DNA of 64,000 nucleotides from Bradyrhizobium glycinis (GTDB taxonomy: Bacteria; Pseudomonadota; Alphaproteobacteria; Rhizobiales; Xanthobacteraceae), in NCBI RefSeq assembly GCF_016031655.1, contig NZ_JACCHQ010000013.1:62001-126000 (forward strand), given 5' to 3'. The translations under genes were made by a program, and so were the position numbers. Positions 17,688 through 26,470 of this stretch are shown piece after piece (position 1 is the stretch's first letter; every line of letters begins with the position of its first letter). Below the pieces are notes generated by a model that was not told the DNA's origin, made no database searches, and saw only the letters and a list, made by a program, of their open reading frames with translations.

Positions 17688-19313
17688 TCACAGAACCGGC
17701 TGGAACGTCTCGGCGCGCGCCATCTGCCAGGCGTCGCGGAACCGCGGGTCTTCCGTGCCTTCGAGCAGCTCGCCCGGACGCAGCGCCGGATAAAGCTGCG
17801 CGAAGGACTTCACCTGGGTCGTCGACGTCCGTTGGCTGAAATGGATCGGCCGCAGCTGCTGCGGATGTTCGAGCCCGGCCGCGGCGATCAGCTCGGTCAG
17901 CGAGTGCAGCGTGGCATGGTGATAATTGGCTACGCGGTCGATCTTGAGCGGCACGTAGAGTGCGCGCGCCCGCGTCGGATCCTGCGTCGCCACCCCGGTC
18001 GGGCAGCGGTCGGTGTGGCAGCTCAACGACTGAATGCAGCCGAGCGAGAACATGAAGCCGCGCGCCGAATTGCACCAATCGGCGCCGATTGCCATGGCGC
18101 GCGCCATGTCGAAGGCGGTCGCGATCTTGCCAGAGGCGCCGATCTTGATGCGGTCGCGCGCATTGATGCCGACCAGCGCGTTGTGGACGAAATTGACGCC
18201 CTCGCGCATCGGCATGCCCAGATGATCCATGAACTCCAGCGGCGCCGCGCCGGTGCCGCCCTCATTGCCGTCGACGACGATGAAATCGGGATAGATGCCG
18301 GTCTGAAGCATCGCCTTGCAAATCGCCAGGAACTCCCAGGGATGGCCGATACACAGCTTGAAGCCGGCCGGCTTGCCGCCCGAGAGGCGGCGCATCTCGG
18401 CGATGAACTGCATCATGCCCACGGGCGTCGAGAAGGCGCGGTGTGAGGCCGGCGAGATGCAGTCTTCGCCCATAGCGACGCCGCGGATCTTGGAAATCTC
18501 CTCCGAGACCTTTGCCGCCGGCAGCACGCCGCCATGACCGGGCTTGGCGCCCTGGCTGATCTTGAGCTCGACCATCTTGATCTGGTCGTCGCCGGCGACG
18601 CGCGCGAACGCTTCGGGATCGAAGCTGCCGTCGAGATGACGGCAGCCGAAATAGCCCGAGCCGATCTCCCAGATGATGTCACCGCCCATCTCGCGGTGAT
18701 AGGGGCTGACGCCGCCCTCGCCGGTGTCGTGCGCGAAGCCGCCCTTCTTGGCGCCGGCATTCAATGCCCGCACCGCATTCGGGCTGAGCGCGCCGAAGCT
18801 CATCGCGGAGATGTTGAACACCGAGGCCGAATAGGGCTTTGCGCAATCAGGCCCACCGATCACGACGCGGAATTTCTCCGTCGCATGCGCCTTCGGCGAG
18901 ACCGAGTGATGCATCCACTCGTAGCCCTCGCGATAGACGTCCTCCTGGGTGCCGAAAGGACGCTTGTCGAGCTCCATCTTGGCGCGCTGATAGACCACCG
19001 CGCGGGTGTCGCGCGAGAACGGCATGCCGTCCTTCTCGCTCTCGAAGAAATATTGCCGCATCTCGGGGCGGATCTCTTCAAGCAGGAAGCGGATATGCGC
19101 CGAGATCGGGTAGTTGCGCAGCACCGCGTGGCTCTTCTGCAGGAGATCGCGGATGCCGAGCAGCGTCAGCGCGCCGAAGATCAGGATCGGCACCAGCAGG
19201 ATGTCGAAGATCTTGCGGTCGACGATACCGATGCCGATCAGGAGCGCGGTGACCACCGCGCAGATCGTCAGCACGATGAAGCGCGGCGAGAAGGGCAGCA
19301 GCAGGGTTTCCAT
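17688..19313 (-). CDS. Membrane-anchored FMN-binding glutamate synthase-like protein
   Basis: 541 aa. Two hydrophobic helices at the N-terminus (FIVLTICAVVTALLIGIGIV and FDILLVPILIFGALTLLGI) precede a glutamate-synthase central/FMN domain: SFGALSPNAVRALNAGAKKG, GAKPGHGGVLPAAKVSEE, VDGNEGGTGAAPLEFMDHLG. The sequence CIQSLSCHTDRC gives the C-x5-C-x4-C spacing of the GltB 3Fe-4S site, followed by PTGVATQDP. There is no glutaminase domain, so it is not a full GltB. The ATG at 19313 has a strong GGAGGAGGGG ribosome site. The reaction is unknown. Confidence 0.88.
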   Translation of the reverse strand: METLLLPFSPRFIVLTICAVVTALLIGIGIVDRKIFDILLVPILIFGALTLLGIRDLLQKSHAVLRNYPISAHIRFLLEEIRPEMRQYFFESEKDGMPFSRDTRAVVYQRAKMELDKRPFGTQEDVYREGYEWMHHSVSPKAHATEKFRVVIGGPDCAKPYSASVFNISAMSFGALSPNAVRALNAGAKKGGFAHDTGEGGVSPYHREMGGDIIWEIGSGYFGCRHLDGSFDPEAFARVAGDDQIKMVELKISQGAKPGHGGVLPAAKVSEEISKIRGVAMGEDCISPASHRAFSTPVGMMQFIAEMRRLSGGKPAGFKLCIGHPWEFLAICKAMLQTGIYPDFIVVDGNEGGTGAAPLEFMDHLGMPMREGVNFVHNALVGINARDRIKIGASGKIATAFDMARAMAIGADWCNSARGFMFSLGCIQSLSCHTDRCPTGVATQDPTRARALYVPLKIDRVANYHHATLHSLTELIAAAGLEHPQQLRPIHFSQRTSTTQVKSFAQLYPALRPGELLEGTEDPRFRDAWQMARAETFQPVL

Positions 19314-19781
19314 GATCCCCTCCTCCGCCAGCGGCAGACGTTTGGGGGATGAGTGGTGGGAGGATTCCTGCGTCTTGTTGTCGTCGGCCACGATTCCGGT
19401 CCTCTCGCCAGCATGAGGCGGTACGATACGCCTTCGCCTGTCATACGGATATGACGCGGCCCTTGTTTCAGGCTAGCGAATTCGGCCGAGACAAATCAAT
19501 CAGCCGGACGGACGGATTTTGCGGTGCAACAGAGGGGTGGGATGGAAGAGGACCACAGCGGCCACAAGATCGGCTGTCATCCGGGCAAGCGTAAGCGCGA
19601 CACGGGATCCATAACCACGGGATTTCGTGGCTGAAGGAAAGCCGTCACTCCAAGTCTTCGCATAACCACTCCCTGTGGTTATGGGTCCCGGATCGGCGCG
19701 CGCTTTAGGCGCGCTTGTCCGGGACGACGGCGGAGTTCAAAGCCTGGCAGGCCGGCACGAACACCGGGCTGCAAACAGAGC
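19314..19781. other. Intergenic region with a family B repeat
   Basis: 468 bp without a convincing gene. The half next to 19313 should hold the promoter of the flavoprotein gene, and the distal half (19574-19729) is a family B repeat. A short inverted pair TCATA-CGGA-TATGA lies at 19441-19454. Nothing else was recognised. Confidence 0.5.
19574..19729. repeat. Palindromic intergenic repeat, family B (copy 2, left arm degenerate)
   Basis: The right end TGTGGTTATGGGTCCCGGAT followed by GGCGCGC...GCGCGCTTGTCCGGGACGAC is typical. The left arm is degraded (GTCATCCGGGCAAGCG, GGGATCCATAACCACGGG). Confidence 0.7.
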
Positions 19782-20555
19782 TTACCGCTCGACGAAGGCC
19801 TTCTCGATCACGAAATGGCCGGGCTTGTTGCCGCTTCCTTCGACGAAGTCGCGGCTCTCGAACATCGCCTTGAGCTCTTCGAGCATCGCCGGGCTGCCGC
19901 ACATCATGATGCGGTCGGTTGCGATGTCGAGCGGGCCCTGCCCGATGTCGTCGAAGATCTGCTCGGAGTTGATCAGATCGGTGATGCGGCCGCGGTTCCG
20001 GAACGGCTCGCGGGTCACGGTCGGATAATAGACGAGCTTGTCGGCGAGCAGCTCGCCGAACAGCTCATCCTCGCGCAGGGTCGCGACCAGCTTCTCGCCA
20101 TAGGCGAGCTCGGAGACCTGGCGGCAGCCATGCACCAGCACGATGGACTCGAACTGGTCGTAGACGTCGGGGTCCTTGATCAGGCTGGCGAAGGGCGCAA
20201 GGCCGGTGCCGGTCGAGAGCAGCATCAGCCGCTTGCCGGGAAGCAGGTTGTCGGTGATCAGCGTGCCGGTCGCCTTGCGGCCGACCAGGATGGTGTCGCC
20301 TTCCTTGATCTTCTGCAGACGCGAGGTCAGCGGGCCGTCCTGCACCTTGATCGAGAAGAACTCGAGCTCTTCCTCGTGGTTGGCGCTCGCCATGCTGTAG
20401 GCCCGCAGCAGCGGACGGCCATCGACCTCGAGGCCGATCATGGCGAACTGGCCGTTCTGGAACCGGAAGCCGGTATCGCGGGTGGCGCGGAAGCTGAACA
20501 GCGTGTCAGTCCAGTGGTGGACGGAAAGAACCTTCTCTCGGTAAAACGCGCTCAT
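19782..20555 (-). CDS. fpr: Ferredoxin--NADP+ reductase
   Basis: 257 aa, the usual size for the bacterial FNR subclass. The FAD-binding motif is RAYSMASANHEEELEFFSIK, the NADP-binding Gly-rich motif is LLSTGTGLAPFASLIKD, and the C-terminus is GHFVIEKAFVER, typical of alphaproteobacterial Fpr. It exchanges electrons between NADPH and ferredoxin/flavodoxin in the cytoplasm. The start MSAFYREKVLSVHHW at 20555 is the family start; the longer open frame is spurious. An 11-bp palindrome TATTCCGAATA lies at 20565-20575, just upstream. Confidence 0.93.
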   Translation of the reverse strand: MSAFYREKVLSVHHWTDTLFSFRATRDTGFRFQNGQFAMIGLEVDGRPLLRAYSMASANHEEELEFFSIKVQDGPLTSRLQKIKEGDTILVGRKATGTLITDNLLPGKRLMLLSTGTGLAPFASLIKDPDVYDQFESIVLVHGCRQVSELAYGEKLVATLREDELFGELLADKLVYYPTVTREPFRNRGRITDLINSEQIFDDIGQGPLDIATDRIMMCGSPAMLEELKAMFESRDFVEGSGNKPGHFVIEKAFVER

Positions 20556-20928
20556 GATTTTCGATATTCCGAATAACTGCGGTTTTAGGGCAAAAGCGTT
20601 GCCCGGCCCTGAAATCGGGGCGGTCACCATTTGCCATGGCGGAGGATTTCGCGTGTGTGATCTACGCCATTGAGACCAATAATCAACCTCGTTTCGGATG
20701 CAATTGATGCCGGTCAAACCGGCATTTGCGGCAGAACTGGTCACATCATTAAGAAATCCGCTGCCCGGCGCGTGTGGAGGATAATTTCTTTTCCCTTACG
20801 GGCGTCATGGCAGCACTTAATTTCCGCCGCGCTCGCGGGAATTTCATTAAGAATAGCTCTGATTTTCACCCCGGTTTGGCGCCGATGCCCGCATTTTTGC
20901 GGCTTTTGGCGACAGGAACACGAACACC
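20556..20928. other. Divergent intergenic region
   Basis: 373 bp between fpr and the ATP-grasp gene. No convincing gene was seen. It holds the TATTCCGAATA palindrome near fpr and a perfect hairpin (ATGCCGGT-CAA-ACCGGCAT) at 20707-20725. Promoters for both flanking genes must lie here. Confidence 0.5.
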
Positions 20929-21732
20929 ATGGCAAGCGGCGAGCGAATCTTCGTTTCTGCGATCAGGCGCTATTGCGCGGAGCGGGGCATCGCGGTCGAT
21001 GTCCGCTCCGATGGCTGGCTGATCGCGATGCGCCGGGGGCCGCGGCGCCATTTCGCCTTCGGCTACGACATCGGCCTCAACAGCGCCATCGCCCATCGCC
21101 TCGCCAACGACAAATCAGCCACCGCCGAGGCGCTGACGCTGGCGGAAGTGCCCTGTGTTCCGCATCGGCTGTTCCTCAATCCGAAGCTGGGCGTGCATGT
21201 CGCCGGCGCCGATTGGCGCGAGGCGATGCTGGCGCTGCTCGCCCAAAATCCGCAAGGCGTGGTGGTGAAGCCGAACGAGGGGACATCAGGGCGATCGGTG
21301 TTCAAGGTGACGACGGAGGCGGATCTCGACCACGCGGCCAGCGAGGTCTTTTCGATGAGCACGGGGCTCGTGATCTCGCCCTATGTCGCGATCGAGGAGG
21401 AGGTCCGCGTGGTGCTGCTCGATGAGGTGCCCCTCGTCGTCTACAGCAAGCAGCGCGGCGCGGATTGGCGGCACAACCTCGATGCCGGCGCAAAGCCGGT
21501 GTTGCTGGAGGACGGCGAAGTTCGCGCGGCCTGCGTGAAGCTCGCGATCGATGCCGCGCGCGCCATCGGCATTGTCTTTGCTTCGATCGACGTGGTTCGC
21601 GTGAACGGTGAATGGAAGGTGCTCGAGATCAATTCCGGCGTGATGATGGAGACGCTGGGCAAGCTGCATCCGGAGCTGGTGCAGGCGGCGTATGACGCGG
21701 CGCTGGACCGGGTGTTTGGGAATGCGAGCTGA
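20929..21732 (+). CDS. ATP-grasp domain protein, product unknown
   Basis: 267 aa with an ATP-grasp fold. GVVVKPNEGTSGRSVFKV is the glycine-rich ATP loop with its Lys, EEEVRVVLLDEVPLVVYSK holds the adenine/Mg region, and SIDVVRVNGEWKVLEINSGV is the metal-binding DxN-type end. It is closest in look to RimK/cyanophycin-synthetase-like ligases that join an amino group to a carboxylate via an acyl-phosphate. No partner biosynthesis genes are adjacent. The ATG at 20929 gives a full N-terminal domain. Confidence 0.82.
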   Translation: MASGERIFVSAIRRYCAERGIAVDVRSDGWLIAMRRGPRRHFAFGYDIGLNSAIAHRLANDKSATAEALTLAEVPCVPHRLFLNPKLGVHVAGADWREAMLALLAQNPQGVVVKPNEGTSGRSVFKVTTEADLDHAASEVFSMSTGLVISPYVAIEEEVRVVLLDEVPLVVYSKQRGADWRHNLDAGAKPVLLEDGEVRAACVKLAIDAARAIGIVFASIDVVRVNGEWKVLEINSGVMMETLGKLHPELVQAAYDAALDRVFGNAS

Positions 21733-21749
21733 GCGCCAAGCGCGCGGTG

Positions 21750-21895
21750 CAACCCTTCTCCCCTTGTGGGAGAAGGTGGCGCGAAGCGCCGGATGAGGGG
21801 TTCTTTCCGCTCGCAAGACTGCTCGTGGAGATAGAGACCCCTCACCCGGCTTCGCTTTCGCGAAGCCACCCTCTCCCACAAGGGGAGAGGGTGCA
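21750..21895. repeat. Palindromic intergenic repeat, family A (copy 4)
   Basis: CTTCTCCCCTTGTGGGAGAA with GGCGCGAAGCGCCGGATGAG on the left, and CCCTCACCCGGC with CCCTCTCCCACAAGGGGAGA on the right. It separates the convergent ATP-grasp and binding-protein genes. Confidence 0.78.
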
Positions 21896-21907
21896 CCGAA
21901 ATCGCCG

Positions 21908-22849
21908 CTAATTCTTCGCACTCGCTGAATCGTCCATCGCCCTGAACGCTTCCTCCAGCTGCAGCGAGATCGGCACGTTCAGGCGCTCGCCTGTGGGCAG
22001 CCGCGCGGTGAACCATTTGTTGTAGAGCGGGACGAGGTCGCGGTTGGAGCCGAGCTTGCGGAAAGCGCGCTCGACCACGGCTGCGAGTTGCGGATCGCCC
22101 TTGCGGAACATGATGCCGTAGGGGTCATAGGACAGATAGTCCCCGACCACTCGGAAATATTCCTGCGCCTTGTGGCGCGCGATCAGGCCGTAGAGCAGGA
22201 TGTCGTCGGTCGCGAATGCATCGGCCTTGCCGTCGTTCACCATCCGGAACGACTGCTCGTGATCCGGCGCGGTCACGATGTTGAGGCCGAGCGAGAGCTT
22301 CTTGTCGACGGCGTGGATGGCCTGCTCGTTGGTCGTGCCCTTGGTGACCACGACGGTCCGGCCCTTCAAATCCGCAACACCGGAAACAGCCGCTCCCTTC
22401 GGCACCATCAGCTTGGTGCCGGCGACGAATATCAGCGGCGAGAAGGCGACGCGCTTGCCGCGCTCGGCATTGGCCGTGGTCGAGCCGCATTCCAGATCGA
22501 TCTTGTTCTGGAGCACGGCGTCAATGCGGTCGTCCGAGGTCACCTTGACGTAGTCGATCCTGAGATTGGGATCGTCGACCTCAATGCCGATCTCCTCGAC
22601 GATGGCTTCGCACAGTTCGAGGCTGTAGCCGATCGGCCGCCCCGACTGGTCGAGGAACGAGAACGGCGGTGAGCTCTCGCGATAGCCGAGCCGCACGGTG
22701 TGGGCCGACTTGATGGCCGACAGCGTCGGGCTGAGCCCTTCGCTGACGGTCTGGGCGAGTACCGACGTCGCGAACAAGGAGATCGCGAGCAACGATGCGG
22801 CGAGCAAGAGGACGCCCGACCTCAGCGGCCTTGCCAATATCCGGCCCAT
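21908..22849 (-). CDS. Periplasmic amino-acid-type substrate-binding protein (SBP_bac_3, GltI-like)
   Basis: 313 aa with an N-terminal signal peptide (LLLAASLLAISLFATSVLA). The mature part follows the SBP_bac_3 pattern: HTVRLGYRESSPPFSFLDQS near the start, then GYSLELCEAIVEEIGIEV and VAFSPLIFVAGTKLMVP, similar to glutamate/aspartate binding proteins. There is no ABC permease or ATPase nearby. The only transport partner is the DAACS carrier, whose stop lies 9 bp upstream of this start on the same strand. Confidence 0.87.
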   Translation of the reverse strand: MGRILARPLRSGVLLLAASLLAISLFATSVLAQTVSEGLSPTLSAIKSAHTVRLGYRESSPPFSFLDQSGRPIGYSLELCEAIVEEIGIEVDDPNLRIDYVKVTSDDRIDAVLQNKIDLECGSTTANAERGKRVAFSPLIFVAGTKLMVPKGAAVSGVADLKGRTVVVTKGTTNEQAIHAVDKKLSLGLNIVTAPDHEQSFRMVNDGKADAFATDDILLYGLIARHKAQEYFRVVGDYLSYDPYGIMFRKGDPQLAAVVERAFRKLGSNRDLVPLYNKWFTARLPTGERLNVPISLQLEEAFRAMDDSASAKN

Positions 22850-22858
22850 GGCCCGCTC

Positions 22859-24157
22859 CTACCCATGGCCGGCCATCGCGGGCACCTCGCCCGGGACCAT
22901 GTCCTCGGGCACGACATCGCCGGGACCAAGCTCGTGCTCGGGGCCGAGCTCGCCCTCCCATTTGGCCACGACCGAGGTCGCAAGCGTGTTGCCGATCACG
23001 TTGGTGGCACTGCGGCCCATGTCGAGGAAGGTGTCGATGCCCATGATCATCAAGAGGCCCGCCTCGGGGATGTTGAACTGCGCCAGCGTCGAGGCGATCA
23101 CGACGAGAGAGGCGCGCGGCACGCCGGCGACGCCCTTCGAGGTGATCATCAGCGTCGCCAGCATCGCGAGCTGGGTGCCGAGCGGCATGTCGATGTGATA
23201 GCTCTGCGCGATGAAGACGGCCGCGAAAGTGCAGTACATCATCGTGCCGTCGAGATTGAAGGAATAGCCGAGCGGCAGCACGAAGCTCGAGATTCGCGAC
23301 GAGGCGCCGAAGCGGTTGAGCGCCTCGAGCGTCTTCGGATAGGCCGCCTCCGAACTCGCGGTCGAGAACGCGATCATCAGGGGCTCGCGAACCAGCTTCA
23401 AGAGATGGCTGTAGCGCGGCCCGATCACGATGAAGCCGACGACGATCAGGATGGCCCACAGGATCGCCAGCGAGAGATAGAAGCCGCCCATGAACACGAC
23501 GAGCTTCCACAGCACGGCGAGACCGTTCTTGGCCACCGTCGCGGTGATCGCCGCCCACACCGCGAGCGGCGCGAACAGCATGACGTAGCTCGTCACCTTC
23601 AGCATGATGTGGCCGACGTCGTCAATCAGCGCCAGGATCGACTTGGAGCGCTCCGGCATCGCGCCCATCGCTACCGAGAAGAACACCGCGAAGATCACGA
23701 TCTGCAGAATCTCGTTCTGCGCCATCGCATCGGCGATCGAGGTCGGAATCAGATGGGTCAGGAACTTCTCGATGGAGAAGGCCGAGACCGGCAGGCCGGT
23801 CGATTGGCCCGCTGCGGGCAGCGTGCCGGGAAAGTTGGCGCCGGGCTGCAGCAGATTGACCATGATCAGGCCGAGCAGCAGCGAGACGAAGGAGGCGCTG
23901 ACGAACCAGCCCATGGTCTTGGCGAAAATGCGGCCGAGCTTGGAGCCCGAGCCCATATGGGCGATGCCGCCGACCAGGGTCGCGAACACCAGGGGCGCGA
24001 TGATCATCTTGATCAGGCGCAGGAACATCATGGCGATCAGGTTGATGGAGGAGGCCCAGTCGGCACGCGTGTCGGGCAGGAAATTGTAGATCGCCGAGCC
24101 CATGACGATGCCCAGCACCATCGCGGCCAGAATGTATTGTGTGAATCTGTTGGACAT
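22859..24157 (-). CDS. Dicarboxylate/amino acid:cation symporter (DAACS family)
   Basis: 432 aa secondary carrier with about eight membrane helices plus re-entrant loops. Diagnostic pieces are the Ser-rich loop STASSEAAYPKTLEALNRFG, the GYSFNLDGTMMYCTFAAVFI motif with the N-x-DG-T cation/substrate site, and GVPRASLVVIASTLAQFNIP. It imports C4-dicarboxylates or acidic amino acids with H+ or Na+. The C-terminus adds an acidic, Pro/Gly-rich tail of about 30 residues (GPGDVVPEDMVPGEVPAMAG). It forms an operon with the binding protein downstream. Confidence 0.9.
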   Translation of the reverse strand: MSNRFTQYILAAMVLGIVMGSAIYNFLPDTRADWASSINLIAMMFLRLIKMIIAPLVFATLVGGIAHMGSGSKLGRIFAKTMGWFVSASFVSLLLGLIMVNLLQPGANFPGTLPAAGQSTGLPVSAFSIEKFLTHLIPTSIADAMAQNEILQIVIFAVFFSVAMGAMPERSKSILALIDDVGHIMLKVTSYVMLFAPLAVWAAITATVAKNGLAVLWKLVVFMGGFYLSLAILWAILIVVGFIVIGPRYSHLLKLVREPLMIAFSTASSEAAYPKTLEALNRFGASSRISSFVLPLGYSFNLDGTMMYCTFAAVFIAQSYHIDMPLGTQLAMLATLMITSKGVAGVPRASLVVIASTLAQFNIPEAGLLMIMGIDTFLDMGRSATNVIGNTLATSVVAKWEGELGPEHELGPGDVVPEDMVPGEVPAMAGHG

Positions 24158-24205
24158 CGCTTACCCTCACATGCTCCGGCGCTTCATGATGTCGCAGATG
24201 TCCCA

Positions 24206-24234
24206 GCGACGCAACACGCTTTGCGTGTGGTCGC
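24206..24234. other. Nested hairpin between divergent genes
   Basis: Inner perfect arms ACACGC-TTT-GCGTGT and outer arms GCGAC/GTCGC form a two-part stem, followed on the plus strand by GTTTTC. It lies between the DAACS gene and the oxidoreductase gene. It may be a leader hairpin, attenuator or repeat remnant; the sequence does not decide. Confidence 0.35.
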
Positions 24235-24368
24235 GTTTTCGGGATGTTCCCGTTGTGAAATGGAATGCGGCGATCTAGCCTTCATACAGCGCACAACACA
24301 TGCGGCCTGCATGTTTTCTTTGCGGCGGCTGCATCAATAATCGTCAAGCAAATGGAGAGGGAAACGCC

Positions 24369-25376
24369 ATGAGCGGCAGCATCAATCGCCAGATCCTGCT
24401 GGTGGAAAAGCCCACCGGCAAGCTCGGTCCCGAACATTTCAAGATGGTCGAGGGCGCGATGCCGGAGCCGAAGGACGGCGAGGCCTTGCTGCGCGTACGA
24501 TACATCTCGCTCGACGCGGCCAATCGCGCCTGGATGCACGGCGCGACCTATCGTTCCGCCGTCGAAGCCAACAGCGTGATGGCCGGCGGCGCCATCGCCG
24601 AGGTCGTCAGCTCGAAGGCAGCTGGGCTTGCGCCCGGCGACATCGTATTCGGCGACACCGGCTGGCAGGAATTTGCCGCCGTGCCGGCGAAGCATCTGAC
24701 CAAAATGCCGAAGCTCGAGCCGATGACGCACCTGCTCAGCGTGTTCGGCATCGCCGGTCTCACCGCCTATTTCGGCCTGCTGGAGATCGGCAAGCCCAAA
24801 GAGGGAGAAACGGTCGTGGTCTCCGCGGCCGCAGGCTCGGTCGGCTCGATCGTCGGACAGATCGCCAAGATCAGGGGATGCCGCATCGTCGGCATCGCCG
24901 GCGGCACTGAGAAGTGCAACTGGCTGACCGCCGAGCTCGGTTTCGATGCCGCCGTGGATTACAAGGATGGCGCGGTGTTCAAGGCGCTGCGCGCCGCAGC
25001 TCCCAAAGGCATCGACGTCTATTTCGACAATGTCGGCGGCGACATCCTCGAAGCCTGCCTGCCCCAGATGAACAATTACGGCCGCATCGCCTGCTGTGGC
25101 GCGATCTCGCAATATGACGGGGTGCCGGCCGTACACGGCCCGCGCGGCGTACCCGGCCTGATCGTGGTGAAGCGGCTGACCATGCAGGGCTTCATCGTGA
25201 TGGACTACATGAAGGACAGCGAGCGCGCGCTGGCTGATCTGCAGGCCTGGGTGAAATCCGGCAAGCTCAAGGTGCAGGAGGACATTCTCGACGGACTCGA
25301 GAACACGCCGAGAGCGCTGATTGGTTTGCTTGCAGGCGAGAACCGCGGCAAGCGCATGGTGAGACTGACGACGTAA
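24369..25376 (+). CDS. NADP-dependent oxidoreductase, CurA/leukotriene-B4 dehydrogenase-like MDR family
   Basis: 335 aa medium-chain reductase without the zinc-binding residues. The NADPH-binding region is SAAAGSVGSIVGQIAKIRGC, followed by GGTEKCNWLTAELGFDAAVD and YFDNVGGDILEACLPQMNNY, the family signature. Such enzymes reduce the double bond of alpha,beta-unsaturated ketones or aldehydes in the cytoplasm. The ATG at 24369 (MSGSINRQILLVEKPTG) follows GGAGAGGGAAACGCC, a good ribosome site. It is transcribed divergently from the DAACS carrier. Confidence 0.92.
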   Translation: MSGSINRQILLVEKPTGKLGPEHFKMVEGAMPEPKDGEALLRVRYISLDAANRAWMHGATYRSAVEANSVMAGGAIAEVVSSKAAGLAPGDIVFGDTGWQEFAAVPAKHLTKMPKLEPMTHLLSVFGIAGLTAYFGLLEIGKPKEGETVVVSAAAGSVGSIVGQIAKIRGCRIVGIAGGTEKCNWLTAELGFDAAVDYKDGAVFKALRAAAPKGIDVYFDNVGGDILEACLPQMNNYGRIACCGAISQYDGVPAVHGPRGVPGLIVVKRLTMQGFIVMDYMKDSERALADLQAWVKSGKLKVQEDILDGLENTPRALIGLLAGENRGKRMVRLTT

Positions 25377-25523
25377 TCGCGTCCCAATTGCGCCGGCATT
25401 ATCCACTTGCGGTAGAGGCCAAAGCGGCCAAAGATGCCGCTCGCGAGCTGACCCTCGCGACGATTGCGCTTGCATATTTTTTCAGGATGGTCGGCGTTCC
25501 CGATCGGGCAGGAATTCATTCAA

Positions 25524-26342
25524 ATGTTCAACACGTTGAAGCATGCATCGACGCGCACGGCGTTGCTGGTGACAGCACTCTTCGCAACTGCAACAGGAGC
25601 GTTCGCGCAGACCGAGGCCCAGAAGAGCGCCATCCGGTCCGCATGCCGCTCGGACTTCATGGCGCATTGCGCGAGCGTGACGCCCGGCGGAGTGGAGGCG
25701 GTTCAATGCCTCGCCAAGAACATGTCGAGCCTGTCGTCGGGCTGCCAGGCTGCGGTTCGCGCGGTCGAGCCGGCCGCCGCGCCGAAGACCGAAGCAGCGC
25801 CCGCCAAATCCGAACCTGCCAAATCCGAGCCGGCCAAAACGGAGGCGGCGCCCGCCGCCGAGCCAGCGGCCAAGCCGGGAGCGGCAGCCACCCCGAAGGC
25901 AGCTGCAGCAAAGCAGCCGAGCCCCGCGCAGGTTTCCGCGATCAAGAGCGCCTGCCGCGGCGACTATCCCAAGGTCTGCGCCAGCGTGCCGCCCGGCGGA
26001 GCGCCCGCGATCGAATGCCTCGAGAAGAACAAGGCAAAGGTGTCGGCCGGTTGCGCCAAGGCCGTGAATGCGGCGTTCGGTGGCGAAGCAGCCGCGCCCA
26101 CTTCCGCTGCCGCACCGGCCGCCGCGGCGGCGCCTGCCGCGGCACCGGCCGCCATCGTGCTGCGGCCATTGCTCCCGCGCGAAGAGCTGTTCATCGTGCG
26201 GTCGGCTTGCGGCGCCGACATCCGCACCCTCTGCGCCGGCGTGGCGCCCGGCGGCGGCCGGATCATCCAATGCATTTCCAACCGGGCGGCATCGCTCTCG
26301 CCGGCCTGCAAGGAGGTGCTCGCGCCTTTCGCCGCCAGATAG
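25524..26342 (+). CDS. Exported protein with three cysteine-rich (GLG1-like) repeats
   Basis: 272 aa: signal peptide (RTALLVTALFATATGAFAQ), then three units of about 42 residues with the pattern (I/V)xSAC-x3-(D/Y)-x3-(C)-x-(S/G)-V-x-PGG-x4-QC(L/I)-x10-C. They begin SAIRSACRSDFMAHCASVTP, SAIKSACRGDYPKVCASVPP and FIVRSACGADIRTLCAGVAP. Each unit has four Cys. The linkers are Ala/Pro/Lys-rich, with a repeated KSEPA element. The unit resembles the Cys-rich GLG1 repeat. The protein is probably periplasmic, with disulfides inside each unit; the function is unknown. Confidence 0.83.
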   Translation: MFNTLKHASTRTALLVTALFATATGAFAQTEAQKSAIRSACRSDFMAHCASVTPGGVEAVQCLAKNMSSLSSGCQAAVRAVEPAAAPKTEAAPAKSEPAKSEPAKTEAAPAAEPAAKPGAAATPKAAAAKQPSPAQVSAIKSACRGDYPKVCASVPPGGAPAIECLEKNKAKVSAGCAKAVNAAFGGEAAAPTSAAAPAAAAAPAAAPAAIVLRPLLPREELFIVRSACGADIRTLCAGVAPGGGRIIQCISNRAASLSPACKEVLAPFAAR

Positions 26343-26470
26343 AGCGGAGTGGATGATGTTCATCCGCAGCACGGAGATGAATTGCGGCGTGCGCGACCGG
26401 ATGTTCGCACGCTGACGCGGATACTCTCTTCAGACCCAGTTTCGATCACGACAAGCCCCGGGAGGACAAC

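Noticed and set aside
22700-24340. Long open frame (546 codons) on the plus strand opposite the DAACS carrier
   Set aside because: It mirrors a well-supported symporter gene, its translation is rich in His, Asp, Arg and Gln with no family motif, and such antisense frames are normal in GC-rich DNA.
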